Below are positions 47,230 through 58,939 of a DNA stretch of 64,000 nucleotides, piece by piece (the stretch's first letter is position 1; each line of letters begins with the position of its first letter). The notes beneath the pieces were generated by a model that saw only the letters and a program-made list of their open reading frames with translations, ran no database searches and was not told the origin of the DNA. The DNA is from Lepeophtheirus salmonis (Eukaryota > Arthropoda > Copepoda > Siphonostomatoida > Caligidae), in the NCBI RefSeq assembly GCF_016086655.4, contig NC_052131.2, positions 12,259,940-12,323,939 of the forward strand, written 5' to 3'. Both the position numbers and the translations under genes were made by a program.

Positions 47230-47645
47230 TCGTGGAGGACAATATTTCATAAATTTAGTTTGGTCAATTATTGGGGTTGTATTCAATTTTCTCGAATGAA
47301 TTACAATATACAAGAATCTGAACTATAGTTGAACGCCTATATTTTATCAGTGAAACTAAATTTGATCCTAATATGGTTTTTCAAATAAAAACTTTATCAG
47401 AATAGTTAATGGATAGAGATTGACGATAATTCGTCGAAGAATGCATATGTAATTTAGACTTAATTTTGAAAAAAAATACTCTAGTTTCCTTTTGTATTAA
47501 CGGTTCATATATTTATCATAAAATCATGAAAGATAAATAATGGAAAAGTTTTTTAGAAACTTGTAAACTTTTTTATTATAAAAGTCATAATAATTTAGAT
47601 TCTGCAATTTTTGCTAACAGAAAATAGTCTGACATCTATTATTTT
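47230..47645. other. AT-rich spacer between two mariner elements
   Basis: No gene recognised; about 425 bp separate the two elements. Confidence 0.4.
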
Positions 47646-47652
47646 CTTTATA

Positions 47653-48855
47653 CCGGGCCGTGCAAAATTATTTACCGATGATGTAAATATACTTTTTAAG
47701 AGGTTTTGTGGCAACCAATCTAATTGTTTAGTATTTTTACTGTTAAAATAAACAAAAATCCTTCCTGTGAGAGTGTAACAACTTCCACACGTGAGACCAT
47801 ATCCAATCAGGAAACAAAGAGGATCGAAATTGCAGACCTCCTCTCTTATGGGAATGCCTCATAACAACATAAAGGAACAGGTTGGGGCCTCGTTGAAGAG
47901 CATTCACAACGTTTCCAAGCGCTTGGAGGCTGGGGGTGATCTCAAGCATTCCCCTGGGGCTGTCAGGAAGCCCACTGTCTCAACAAGGCAAGTAAAGGCA
48001 GTGTTCAAGAGGACTCCCAAAAGGTCCATTGCCGACATGGCCAGAAAGATGGGAACGTCGAGATCAACTGTTTCAAGGGCATTGAAAAAGGCTGGAGGAA
48101 AGTCCCTGAGGCGTACTGAACGCCCTCTGCTAACTGAACGTCAGTGAGAAGTCAGACTTGAGCGTGCCAAGAAAATCTTGAATGATATCAAGAGCTCATC
48201 TGGACGCATCATCATTTTTTCAGATAAGAACTTTTACGGTCGATCCTGTTTTCAACAGGCAAAATGACCGTGTTGTGAGCTTTGAAGATCCAACAGGAAG
48301 GCCATGAAGCCTGTATGGTTCCCCACTGGCTCAGATTAACAGTAGAGGATTATGTGAAGATTCTGGCGTCAAAGGTCCTTCCGTGGATCAAATCCATAGT
48401 CGGCAAACTCTCCTTGGGGGTTTCTACAAGGTGGAGCACCCACCAACGCTTCCAAGAAAGCTCAGGAGTGGCTCAAGGACAACATGAACTCTTGGCCAAG
48501 GACTACTGGCCCCTCAGAGCCCAGATCTGAACCCACTAGACTTCTTTATCTAGGCGCACGTGGAGACCAAGGCCTGCAAAAAACGATACAAAAACATAAA
48601 TGCCTTAAAGGCTGCTGTCAACAAGGCCTGGCCCTCCATTGACGCCGATTACATCCAGCAAGTCTGTGGCAGCTTCAGACGTCGCCTCACCAGTGTTATT
48701 GAGTCAAATGGTGGCTACATTGATTAAATTTGATCACAAACTATTTTATTATTCTAAAAATGTATGAATAAATTGTTTTTCAAGTAATTCGAAATGTCAT
48801 TATTGTCTGCAATATATTCTGAACAAAAATCGGTAAATAATTATGTACGGCCCGG
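47653..48855 (+). mobile_element. mariner-like element, DD36D-spaced group
   Basis: The ends are CCGGGCCGTGCAAAATTATT (left) and, reversed, CCGGGCCGTACATAATTATT (right), with good similarity for about 30 bp. TA flanks are at 47651-47652 and 48856-48857. It is 1203 bp long. Its terminal CCGGGCCGT is close to CCGGGTCGT of the elements at 11.35 and 55.7 kb, suggesting a common subfamily with a divergent transposase. Confidence 0.88.
47775..48727 (+). pseudogene. mariner-like transposase pseudogene (DD36D spacing)
   Basis: The start is blurred: SNQETKRIEIADLLSYGNAS precedes a frameshift into the 118-codon frame at 47791-48147. That frame has a first HTH (NNIKEQVGASLKSIHNVSKR), a linker and a second HTH (RSIADMARKMGTSRSTVSRA). 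After a TGA come GRIIIFSDKN (first Asp, near 48215) and, shifted, DPVFNRQNDRVVSFEDPT. The second catalytic site is LQGGAP at 48430, Asp to Gly. After correcting two 1-bp losses, the third Asp (SPDLNPLDFFI, codon 48539-48541) is 37 codons downstream. The C-terminus CGSFRRRLTSVIESNGGYID is intact, with stop at 48725-48727. Confidence 0.8.
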
Positions 48856-48861
48856 TAAAGA

Positions 48862-50810
48862 TTACTTTTCTAGATATAGAAAATTAAGAACTACTACTTT
48901 AGAATATCAATATTTCGTTAAATTAAAGGTTAATGGAAATATAAGGATTTGACCATCATATAATTGGGTTTGCCAGAATTTTAAATTGGATGTAATGTAC
49001 CGATTGCTTGGCAAGACATACAGATTTTGACAAAACAACCTATTAATCATATTCAATGACGTCAATATTAAAAAGTGTGGTAGAAGTCAAAGATAAGTCG
49101 TACACGCATTACGGCATAACCTAGTATTTATATAAACCTTGGTTAGAGTCCTGTTTATTTAAGCCGCTCCTTGCAGTAGCGCAAGATAAAAATAACAAAC
49201 TTAAAACCATTATTCTTGTAAATCTAATGAGTGTATTTAATAATTACTGCGCAATATTAAAGTTGCTTGTCTTAATTTTTATTCTTTCTCTATCAATTTT
49301 TTTTGAATGATTATCATTTATTGTCTGGAGGGGGTAGGAAGACGAGGTGTACTTTATCAAAAAATGTCCTTGCATCAAATTGGTAATTTTATACTTTAAA
49401 AATAATACTTTTTGGTATTTGATACAGTGTAGTAACATCTTATTTTTTGAAAAATTGATTTATCAAAAATATTGCTATTCCCTATAGTAATTTCAATTTA
49501 AAAAAATTTAATTGTTGCATTAACACAACAATTGGCATTGAACTACTTGATTTCCTGCACTTAAAATTTCATTGAATGTCTTTATTAACAAATATTTCAG
49601 CAAGGTAAGTCCATCCGATGGGATACAAGGCTTAGGTTGCTTCTGATCCAAAGGGTTACGTCTTTGATATATCATTATACTAAGTGAATATTGAGCATGC
49701 AATAAAAGCTACAATGGATATAGTTTAGGAGGAAGGGTTAGTTTTTCTTCAAGCCTTGGAAAAAATTCAAATTATATTTATTTCTAAAAATGCAAGGTGC
49801 ATTTACATCAAAAATGTTTTTGAGAATATCACATAAAATAATTTAAACATTTATATTAATCTTTTTTTAAATAGTTATTATTAAATTTGTTCTTCTATGT
49901 ATATTTACAAAAAAAAAAAAAAAACTATATTACACACTAATATGATTTTGGTGCCGTTCTTTGCAACAAAGCAACACACAAAATGATAGATATGCCGATG
50001 GTTGCATTCCTGCAACATTTGTTTTTATTGTATACAATTTGCAATTATGGAAATATATTTTGCTGTAAATGGGTAATAGTAAAATGTCCTTACTAGGTGA
50101 GAAGTAATTATTATTGAGCAACAATTTGTACCTACATATGATAATACGAATTTTTAACACTGTGTTCATTAGTCTAATCAAAAAAAAAAAAAAAAAAGTG
50201 ATTAGCTGCTCTTATACAAAGTGGATGGAAATCTTTGTAAATTTATGAAATGTACAAAAATATTAAACAAGTTATTGATAATAACTATATAAATAAGTAG
50301 GACTTAAGATCAACTTCTGCTGTAGTAGCACATTTACTCCTTTGTGTGGTTGTGTTCTTTGCCGTATGTATGTATAGTTTTGTAATGTATTAATATTTGT
50401 ACTATTTTATAATGTATGTATGTACTATGGCAAACAGCAATAATTCTTAACTACCTTTTGGATAAATTCCGGTGACTTACGAACTCCCAGCTAGGAAGAA
50501 ATTAAACCCGTATGCCAAGACGTTATGGTGTATTATTTCATTTCTGGGTATATAGGTTCATTATAATTTTGTAGTCAACTGAACGTAAAATGTTGATTGC
50601 TACGTTGCGCACGGAGCTATATGGCATCCTCATTTTTTTTTTTTGCTATCAAGCTATATAGCATCTTTCCAAATAAAATTTAAGACTAAGAAAATTAAAA
50701 AATGAATGTATGCGTACCCATTTTATTATTTTCAATCCGGAATGACATTGCTGTAAAATCACAGAGAAGGATGACAAGACGTCTTATCTCTAAACAGAGC
50801 AAAAAAGATT
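48862..50810. other. AT-rich stretch, one weak open frame
   Basis: At 49520-49702 (minus) a 60-codon frame reads NPLDQKQPKPCIPSDGLTLL in a slightly GC-richer patch; no family recognised. Poly-A runs occur near 49911 and 50180. No gene called. Confidence 0.35.
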
Positions 50811-50834
50811 CTAAATTATTTTAAGGCCAACAAG

Positions 50835-51370
50835 TTTTTTGGCAAATTTGGCTCTTTTTACCGTTGATACCACTGTGATTGAGTAGAATATCCGTTTGAT
50901 CACAAGCGAACACCCAGGCAGTGTATTAGCTTCAGTGAGACATGTCTTCTGAGGAATTAATCCAGTGGCCAGCACAGGCGAAGTCTGCCTTCCCATTGTT
51001 ATAGAGAGGAAGGAGCGGCTCAAAACATATGCCTACATTAAACTTCTGGATAAGAAAGCTCTACATTGGGACAGACAAAAATGCGGCCACAACTTTGGTT
51101 TCACTCAAAACAGAGCTCTATGCCAACACACTGCTAATACCCAGGCCCTTTTGAGAGACTTTTGGTACCTCTCCATAGATTCCGGACTTTTGGTACCTCA
51201 ACATGTGACCGCCTTCCTCCAAATGGGAACCACTTGGACTACCCCCAGCTAAGCACTTCTGGAGGAGAGGGTGTTTGCTACTCCTCACTGAGGCTTCCAT
51301 CAAGAAGGAGTGGTCTTAACTCGAGTTTGACTACACAAGGTCTGTAAGGGATTTAGACCTCTTATTGAGG
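50835..51370 (+). pseudogene. mariner-like transposase fragment
   Basis: The fragment starts near the first catalytic region, which is decayed (LALFTVDTTVIE, where the family has FSDEKxFTVD). It continues as ITSEHPGSVLASVRHVF and INPVASTGEVCLPIVIERKE, then TYAYIKLLDKKALHW. The second catalytic site is FTQNRALCQHTAN near 51100, with Asp changed to Asn. After a shift, PPNGNHLDYPQL near 51215 keeps the third Asp, followed by VCKGFRPL near 51340. The N-terminal DNA-binding part and inverted ends are missing. The 95-codon plus-strand frame at 50965-51252 is part of it; overlapping minus-strand frames are shadows. Confidence 0.65.
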
Positions 51371-51389
51371 CAATTATTTAAGCTAAGAG

Positions 51390-52725
51390 CTCGTATACTT
51401 TATAAAAGTTGTTCATAGCACTATTTGCAGATGAATTTTTTGAATAAATGTCCTCACAAGCCTTTTGTTTAAATTTTACTATTGAAAAATTGGAAATTAT
51501 AAAATGTCTATCACTATTTAAGATCAACCATGTACATATATATATATAGGTCATTTTCATGATAGTTTTTCACGAGGAAATAGATTTGACTAAAATTTAC
51601 TATGTGGTATTTTTCACAGTAGACTAGATTTAAATAAAATTTTGGATCGGTAACTCCATTCAAATTTAGGAACTTGTGACATTCTACAGTCCAGCTAATA
51701 CTCCTTTGAATTGGAGTAGTAAGAATAGGGAGGGGTGTGGCTGGGTATTTTTTACGTTACTGGTTAGGAATGTCCAAGACAATCATGATATGTTATAAAT
51801 TTGAGAGTAAGGAGGGCTATATAAAAAAAATATATATATGTGTTGGGTCTTTTCATTTGTACAATTTACCATTTTAATTTCTGAATCTTAAGAGTTTGGA
51901 ATACTTATTCTTATATGTAATCCTCTGTAACTTCTCTGGGGTATTTATTCTTCCAAAGACTGATATATCCATGACACATCTTGTGTGTATCATAATTTTA
52001 GTTTTAGCTCTAAAGATGGATTATCACATTTATCTTGCGCTTGCGTGTACTTGTCTAATTATATATATATATATAGCTGTATTTATACTGTACACGAACG
52101 ATAAATGTGGTCTTTTTTATATAACGAACTGAACTTTGCTACACAACTTGTTTTAATATTTAATTTATTTTTTTAAACATTATTTTTCTTTTCGCATACG
52201 TATATATTTTTTAAATAAGACCCACTGAGCATTAGCTACACAAACTTGTTGCTATTTTGTTATTTCTTAGTTAAAAAATTATTTCACACCTTGCAAACAA
52301 ACACATAGATTTTGCTTTATTAATATAAACTCATTTCAAGATAACTTAACGTCTATAGTCTACAAAAAATTATATCCTTTTCTTCTAACACCATTTTAGA
52401 TTATCAATTCATTCACAGGTATAAAAAATAATGTTAAAGAAACTTTTAATCTATTTACAGATACTTATAAGCATGATATATTTTTTCCAATGTGTAATAA
52501 TAACTATGAGTAAATAAAGTTTTACTTTAGTTAAATTACATATTTTAATAGGGCGGTGGGGTGTTAAACACCCACGTAAAGTTCTCGTGTTAGCATTGAA
52601 AGGAAGACACTCAAGGTTATTTTTGGTGTACATTTACTTGTTTGAATTATTTCTTTCCTAAAACCAGAAATCAAAAAATTCCAATGACCAGTGATACTAA
52701 TCAGGAACATTTAGGCATGTTTAAA
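51390..52725. other. AT-rich stretch, nothing recognised
   Basis: A 78-codon hydrophobic frame at 51896-52132 (plus) overlaps a TA repeat (about 52060-52076) and looks like chance. No other feature seen. Confidence 0.35.
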
Positions 52726-52729
52726 AAAT

Positions 52730-53000
52730 AAATCAAAAATTAATATGGTAGCCCCAACAATTTGAAGGATGTTTTGGAGGAGAGCAGCTTAGCTGTCATA
52801 ATGCTTCATTAGATCAGCTATATGTATTCTGCTTTGATGAGAGGGGAAAAATAAAATGATGCCATTGGTAAGGACGGACTAATCCGGTGTTGATCTTCAA
52901 TTCTACTCTAAGCCCAACAAGAGCTTATAATTATAACTCTGCATCAAATTCTATTCATTTTTTATGCCCATAAGCAAATCTTCAATTCGGTTTGTTGTAT
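52730..53000 (-). repeat. dispersed repeat family B, copy 7
   Basis: Reversed, this reads TATAATTATAAGCTCTTGTT, TAGAGTAGAATTGAAGATCA, AGCTGATCTAATGAAGCATT, GACAGCTAAGCTGCTCTCCT and GGGGCTACCATATTAATTTT in that order. It matches both halves of the 38.8-kb copy. It is the only copy in this window in the minus orientation. Confidence 0.55.
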
Positions 53001-53004
53001 ATTC

Positions 53005-54225
53005 ATATGGTGTATGTAGTAGAAAAGAATGCTCATTCTTCAAGAACTAAGCAATAATCACGTCAGCTTATGCATCTGATTTTTATTACTACCAGGGACC
53101 TTCTTCTATCATCTGAGTCAATGTAAGGCGCCTTATCAATAACTTAAAAAATTGAGATGCACGTGCCACATTTTTTGTCATCTGCTTTTTTAGTGCGTTA
53201 TTTTGATGAACGGTAATATCAATATTAAGTAATGCAAATTATTTAAAAGTTGGAAGACTTCCATATTAAATTATTTTGTAACAAACGCTTTCACCACCTT
53301 TTATATTATAGAATTGTCACTTTGAGTAACTCTTGAACAGTGACAGTCAAGTTCACCATACTCATTTATCCATGAAGAAATTTCACCATGAAAATAAATA
53401 ATATTCAGACAATATTAAAAAAAAATATATATATGATTCATCAAATATTTAATTAATTTTTTAATTCAAAACATCCACCATGCTGATTCTCACTGTAGAA
53501 AAGTAATTTGTTAAAAATGAATTCAATTATAATAATAAAAAAGAAAACAAAATGGAAAGATTAAACTGTTGACAAGATTTGGACGAACTCAATTGAAGGA
53601 TTCAATAGTTGACAAGATTAATTAGACTCAATTTAAATTTCATGGTTAAGAATCAACTAACAGTTTTTAAAAGTTAATTAAATGTATGAACAAAATACAC
53701 CATTGTTTATCATCGTAAAGCGAAGGAAAAAAACTGAGATATGAAATGTCTGAAATTTAATAAATGTGAGTTGACTTCTGTTGTGAAGAAGAACAATACT
53801 TATCTTTAATTATGTTAATATTTATTTTTTAATACTAATTATCTCCTGAGAATATTCTAAGATGCATAATATTTGAGCTTTGTTTTTATAGTTTTCCTGA
53901 AACTAAATACTATATTTTTGTTCTCAATTGATATTGTATTATCAGCCAATCAGTTAAATAAATGCCATTGAACAAAACTATAAAATAATTTTGGAATAGT
54001 TGACTTAATAGATTAAAAGTGACTGTTCTCTTGTATAATAAAGACTAAAATAAAATAAAATTTTAAATAAACAGAATTTTCTTAAAATAGTATATCTTCT
54101 TAGATTCATGTTCTTTTATGAATCCATATAGGTATATTTAGATTGTCTAGAAATAAGCTTACATGAGTTGGTACAGAACCCTGTCTGTCCTATGATCGCC
54201 TTGTCACAATAATAAAATACAGGAC
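53005..54225. other. AT-rich stretch, nothing recognised
   Basis: An imperfect duplication of a TTGACAAGATT-containing unit of about 35 bp occurs near 53570-53635. No gene recognised. Confidence 0.35.
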
Positions 54226-54231
54226 TCTAGG

Positions 54232-54834
54232 TTATGCTGACATGGAAGTAATATGGAGATGTCTTAACCTTACTTGGTGAAAGAGGCTCTTGAATAATAG
54301 CCACGCATGAGAATACGAATAAAGTATGGTTATAAAAAATACATGTGTCATATCTTTGTTACTATCATTTTTCAGAGCCTTGGTGAAATATTTAATATCT
54401 TGAAGTGCCTCAACGAATACTGGAACTAAATGATACTTTCTATTGACAGAGTACTTTCTTACTTACACACCAATGAACCAACGAACTATAATCCTCGCTT
54501 AGGAATTCCGTGTCATTTTTAGAAAAGATGTCTTCTGTGTTGGAAAACATCAATCAATTACTGGATCCTCCTGGTATCAATAAAATTTTCCCTCCAGAGA
54601 TATAATTGACAAAAAATTTCGTCAGCCTGTTCCATTTTTCATAACAATAGGACATGCCAAATCAAAAAATACATATGATCTACAAGGGTGTGTGTGACTT
54701 TTTGTAGCCTGGACTAGTATAAATTGCTTGAGGACGCTGGTGTCTCTTCTATCTGATAATGATAATTTAGAGAGTTGTATTATTTTACTCCTTGTCGCCT
54801 TATTTACAAACTTATATAAGTCTAGAACAGTCAT
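54232..54834 (-). pseudogene. unrecognised coding relic, minus strand
   Basis: One minus-strand frame stays protein-like for about 200 codons with a handful of stops. A 70-codon open block starts at ATG 54834 (MTVLDLYKFVNKATRSKIIQ and FVFFDL-like text). A degraded middle includes KGKFY-like and KTSFLKMTRNS segments. A second open block of about 76 codons contains RKYHLVPVFVEALQDIKYFT and DMTHVFFITILYSYSHAWLL, ending at the stop 54232-54234. Frame continuity over 600 bp suggests a former gene or transposon protein. No family recognised. Confidence 0.32.
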
Positions 54835-54844
54835 GTTCTCTACA

Positions 54845-55695
54845 AATATCTAAGAAAATCAAAGATTTCTTAAATTGAAGAAAAAGAAAAACGTTACCTG
54901 CAATTTTAGTGAAGGTACGACTAAAAAAGTTATATGATATTTCACAAAGAATATGTCCTCAAATTATTCATACTAACTTCTAAACAACTTGATTTCAAAA
55001 TGGTTCCGATATAAACTTACAATCTCCTCCATATATACAAACAAAGAAAACCTTCCTTACTTCTTTTGTAAGATTTCAGTAGAAAACTTTTTTCATCCTC
55101 TCACGTATTTTCAAAAATTATAAAAATGGTTGATAATCTCATCTCACAAAGGTATAGAACGAAACATTGCCCAAATACTGACTCGTCGCTTCTACAATTG
55201 GAGAAAAAGTCGTATACAAAGTGGAGGCTACACTTGTTAAATTTCTTTGGTTTATCTACACCTGTAAATCTAAAGAACTCTACATTCCAATAGGACCGGA
55301 GTAGATAATTATGTGATTCATGAGCTTTATGGACTCAAAAAATTATATTTTTATTCTGTTGTTTAACAAAATAGGATAATCAAGACTTCTTTAACCCCTT
55401 GTTAGCAAATTTATATATTTTTTTATGAAATACAAAGCTTTTAGTATTTTACTTAAGAACAAATTATGTAATTTTTTTTTTTGCATTATCAATATTGTCT
55501 GTATTACATCTTTTTGCGTAAATAACTTAGCCTAACATTGTAACTGTAGCCTCATTTTTCATCCTATTTTCTCCAAGAAACATGCCAAAAAAAAATGTAA
55601 AAAAAAAAATCCCGCATTATTTTTTCTTGAGGTAACTACAGAAAACTCAATAGTTTCTTGCAATTCATGATTCATCAGTAATCGAGCTACATTAT
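54845..55695. other. AT-rich stretch, nothing recognised
   Basis: No gene recognised. A- and T-runs are frequent. Confidence 0.35.
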
Positions 55696-55701
55696 TATGT
55701 A

Positions 55702-56879
55702 CATAGTCGTGCGAAATGGATGTACCACTAATCAACGTGAACAAACTTTTGTTCCCCTGAGTCTCAATAACGTGATAAATTATTTAAAGGCATTTATTAT
55801 GGACACAATTGTAGATATATGAATTTCAACTCCATTGCTCTCAATGATCGCCTTCAAGTGGTCATGGCAGTTGGAACACACTCTGACAATGGAGTCCCTT
55901 CTCATGAGCTTCCACTCCTTCTCCACGAAGGACTTAAGTTCGGTGAAATTACTGTGGTGTGATCTGCAGCTCTTGGACACGACTTGCAAGCAGATACAGT
56001 AATCCAAAGGATCCAGACCGGGCTCTGGAGAGACCAGAAGTTATTGGGCCAAAACTCAATGTTCTCTTCCATCCAGGCTTGCACAACATTGGCCGTGTGG
56101 GCGGATGCCCCATCCTGCTGGAAGACGTAGGACGCCTTCCCCGACTTCTTTGTGATCTTGAGGACCTACGGGAGTACCTTGTTCTTTAAGAGCTCCAAGT
56201 AGTCGGTTTACGGTTTCCAGCAGGATGGAGCACCCACCCACCCGTCTTGAACACGTGGTGGTGGTCTTTGAAGTGTCGTCAAAGCAAACAAGCCCATTGT
56301 TCTGTTTGTTGAAGACGGGGTCCACAGTTAATGTTTTTTCATCCGAGAAGATCACATGGTTGTTTTGATGCTTCAGGTCGTTTAGGAGGCGTTTGGTCCA
56401 CTCGAAACAGACATCTTGTTACTGTCGAGTAATTAATTTTCTTTCGACGTATCTCATGGACTTTCCCCCGGCGGCCTTGATCGCCTTGGACACGGTGGAG
56501 GTAACCACTGACTTATTTTTGGCAAATTTGGCCATGTACATATTGCACTTTGCCTCAAACGCCTTCTTGGCCACTTCTGTGGTCAGTTTGGTCGGCCTTC
56601 CATTACTGGGCTCGATTTTAAGGCTTTTCCCTATTTCATGAGCTCTCTGACACTGTAGACGGTGTGCGTCTCGATCCCAACAACCTTGACAATTTCAGGT
56701 GTCCTGTGGCAGACGCCAATCAAAGCAGCAATCTGATTTCTTTTTGCTTCCATTTTTGTTTAGAGAAATTATAGAGACGATTGCAATAGCTCATTTGAAA
56801 GCTTAAAAGGTCAGCTGTCGTGTGAAACATCAGAAATGTACAAATTACAATCGAAAAAATTATTCCATTTTGCACCTGG
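55702..56879 (-). mobile_element. mariner-like element, DD36D-spaced group, copy 2
   Basis: This sister of the 11350-12547 element is inserted in the opposite direction. Its coding-upstream end (right), reversed, reads CCAGGTGCAAAATGGAATAA. Its downstream end (left) reads CATAGTCGTGCGAAATGGAT. TA dinucleotides flank it at 55700-55701 and 56880-56881. The ends are eroded from CCGGGTCGTG. Similarity to copy 1 runs through the 5' UTR (GATTGTAATTxGTAxATTTC) and the 3' UTR (CACTAATCAACxTGA, AAACTTTTG), confirming full-length homology. Confidence 0.85.
55780..56753 (-). pseudogene. mariner-like transposase pseudogene (DD36D spacing)
   Basis: It starts at ATG 56753-56751: MEAKRNQIAALIGVCHRTPE, then IVKVVGIETHTVYSVRELM and a stop. 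Shifted frames give the linker and MIFSDEKTLTVDPVFNKQNN (first Asp) near 56350. FQQDGASAHTANVVQAWMEE has the second Asp at codon 56114-56112. GLDPLDYCI has the third Asp at 56004-56002. The Asp codons are 110 bp apart with one evident 1-bp loss, giving 36 residues between them, as in copy 1. The C-terminus VCSNCHDHLKAIIESNGVEI is followed by a stop at 55780-55782. The intact ATG shows that copy 1's ATA is a mutation. Confidence 0.82.
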
Positions 56880-57108
56880 TACTTCTGAAGGCTTGAAAAA
56901 ACAACAACCCATTATAGTAATAAAATAAAAAGACATTACAGAGCTGCAACCAAAAATAATTTTAAATTGACTTCAATTTATCAAAACAAAAAAGTACGAA
57001 ATTTTTAAGCCAAGATTTTGGGGAAAAAAAAAAATCCATTGATTTCTTACTTTTTTTAATATTTTGGCACAAGGAATTCTATCAAATTTTATCAATCATT
57101 ATACTAAA

Positions 57109-57400
57109 GCGGTGATTCCCAACCTTTATATCTCGGTGGAGTCCCTATGCATATTTTTTTTTTTTGAGGGAGCACTTAATTTGTTCAATTATTTGGATAA
57201 ATGATTTTTTATTTTAGAATATATTTTTTTTTGAGATAAAACAATTCTTGTGGAATTTTTGATGACATTTATTTAGCAAATAAACTTTTTGATGACATTT
57301 AAAAAAAGACATTTCTTGATTATCTCTCACGGAGCCTTAGACAATGCACTGTCTAGCCTGTGTTTGCCACAGAGTTCCAGTTGGGAATTAATCCAATAAG
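57109..57400. mobile_element. possible hAT-like non-autonomous element
   Basis: The left side reads GCGGTGATTCCCAACCTTTA then TCGGTGGAGTCCC. The right side, reversed, reads TTAATTCCCAACTGGAACTC then TGTGGC. Sequences of the form GGTTCCCAACCTTTTxxxGGAxCCC are typical hAT element ends. The interior has a duplicated TTTTTGATGACATTTA (near 57258 and 57287). I could not fix exact ends or an 8-bp duplication. Confidence 0.35.
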
Positions 57401-57404
57401 AGTT

Positions 57405-58705
57405 AATATGATGTATTACTAAAGAAGGTACCCAGCATTGCCAGAGTTAAACTATATCACAAATTTTGCTAATTTTGTTACCACATTCATGGTATAGTCA
57501 ATTTGGACTAAAAATCTTTTTTTAAGCATTTATAGCATCTTCCTTTGATTCATTCTTGGTTGGCCATTGAAATACTTCAGGGATACGGGATTTAAAAAAA
57601 AATAATAACTGTAGATATTTTTTTCTTTGATTTTAAACTTTCTATTCGACGTTTAAAACTATATGATTGATTGTATGAATTTAAAGTTGAATTATCAATG
57701 AATAATTATTTAAATTTAAACAATAACTTTAGTACTTAGTATTAAGATATTTTAACCATTTTTATAATCATATTTTTTAAAATTTATTAACAATATAAAT
57801 TTGATTTACTATTTTTTTTTAATATGACCTTCTTAGTTTTTAATACTCGATTTACATTGTTGTTTTGAATACCAAAAAATCACACAGTTCTAAGATATAC
57901 ACTGCACACTTAAATTTGAGTTCTCGACGTACAAATAGATGTACAAACTTTGCTATGTCAATGTAGATAATAAGCAGAATATTATATACACATTTTCAGA
58001 CAATTTCTGAAATAAATAAAAAAATTCTATTTTTTAGGTTTCAAATGAGCTGTAAGGAAAAATATTTCTCCATCATTTCTCTTCACTCTTAAAAAGAAAG
58101 ACAGAGTTGAATAATATGTGGAGTTCGTATATTTTTCTTACTCATTTCTTAATACATCTCTCAAAGAGAAGCATGTTCAATTCTTTATATAGCAACAGTC
58201 TACAACACTACAACTCCATCAATGTTATTCACAGGTAAGATCACAACTTTTTTCCCGAATGATTTTAACCTAGCTAATGAATTACTAGGTTATAATATTA
58301 ATATAAAACAATACCCTATTTAGTCTGATACCGTTCAAAAATATACTATTTTTGATGTAGGGGTGGGAAAAGTAGTGCTTTTAGATAAAAATTTGTCCAT
58401 TTAGACAGAATTTAACTACCAACGACCTATTTTCTAAAAAAAAGAAATAAAAGAAAATGGATAACAAATGTATTTTGTTAATTTAAAATTGTGACAAAAA
58501 AAGATTAAATTTTGACAACGTACATTCATTTTTAACAAAAAATGTTGTTTTCAACAAATTAGAGGACAGTCTTTTATACAGGAGTTGTAACGGCCCATCA
58601 CCCAGTCACAGGTTTGTCTCTCGAGACAAATTTTTGAAGATATTGGTTTAGTCTTTTCAAAAATTCCTCAAATCTTGGTCTTATTTCGATTTCGACCCTC
58701 GTTAT
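57405..58705. other. AT-rich stretch with a short palindrome
   Basis: No gene recognised. TTTGTCTC at 58613-58620 pairs with GAGACAAA at 58623-58630. Confidence 0.35.
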
Positions 58706-58711
58706 CTTGAT

Positions 58712-58935
58712 CTAGAACACAGTAACTAGATTAAAACTTTTATTTTCTAAGTTAGATTTACTTCTTGCAGGGTCTTGATCCCTCAATAAGTTTGCCTTGT
58801 CTGGATCTCGGATCAACAACAACAACACAATACTATAAACCAGGTTTCCTAGGTTGGTCAAACTCTGAAAAGCCATTTTAAGAGTTCTAAGAAGGCCTTT
58901 TATATCCGAGTCTATCAAATGATTAAAATAGTTAA
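58712..58935 (-). CDS. possible short exon, unknown (weak)
   Basis: On the minus strand an acceptor-like tract (CTCTCTTAACTATTTTAATC ... GATAG) precedes an open frame. It starts DSDIKGLLRTLKMAFQSLTN and continues with a hydrophobic LVYSIVLLLLI segment, then a charged tail. A 68-codon frame from an internal ATG is complete here. The hydrophobic part superficially recalls cation-channel helices, but I judge that too weak to name. It may be chance. Confidence 0.18.
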
Positions 58936-58939
58936 GAGA

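Noticed and set aside
51896..52132. 78-codon hydrophobic frame that could be read as a membrane protein
   Set aside because: It overlaps a TA microsatellite and is Ile/Leu/Tyr-rich as expected by chance.
58712..58918. Hydrophobic segment resembling a voltage-gated cation-channel S4-S5/S5 region
   Set aside because: Similarity is limited to a few Leu/Asn-rich residues. No pore or S4 arginine pattern is present, and a charged low-complexity tail follows immediately.
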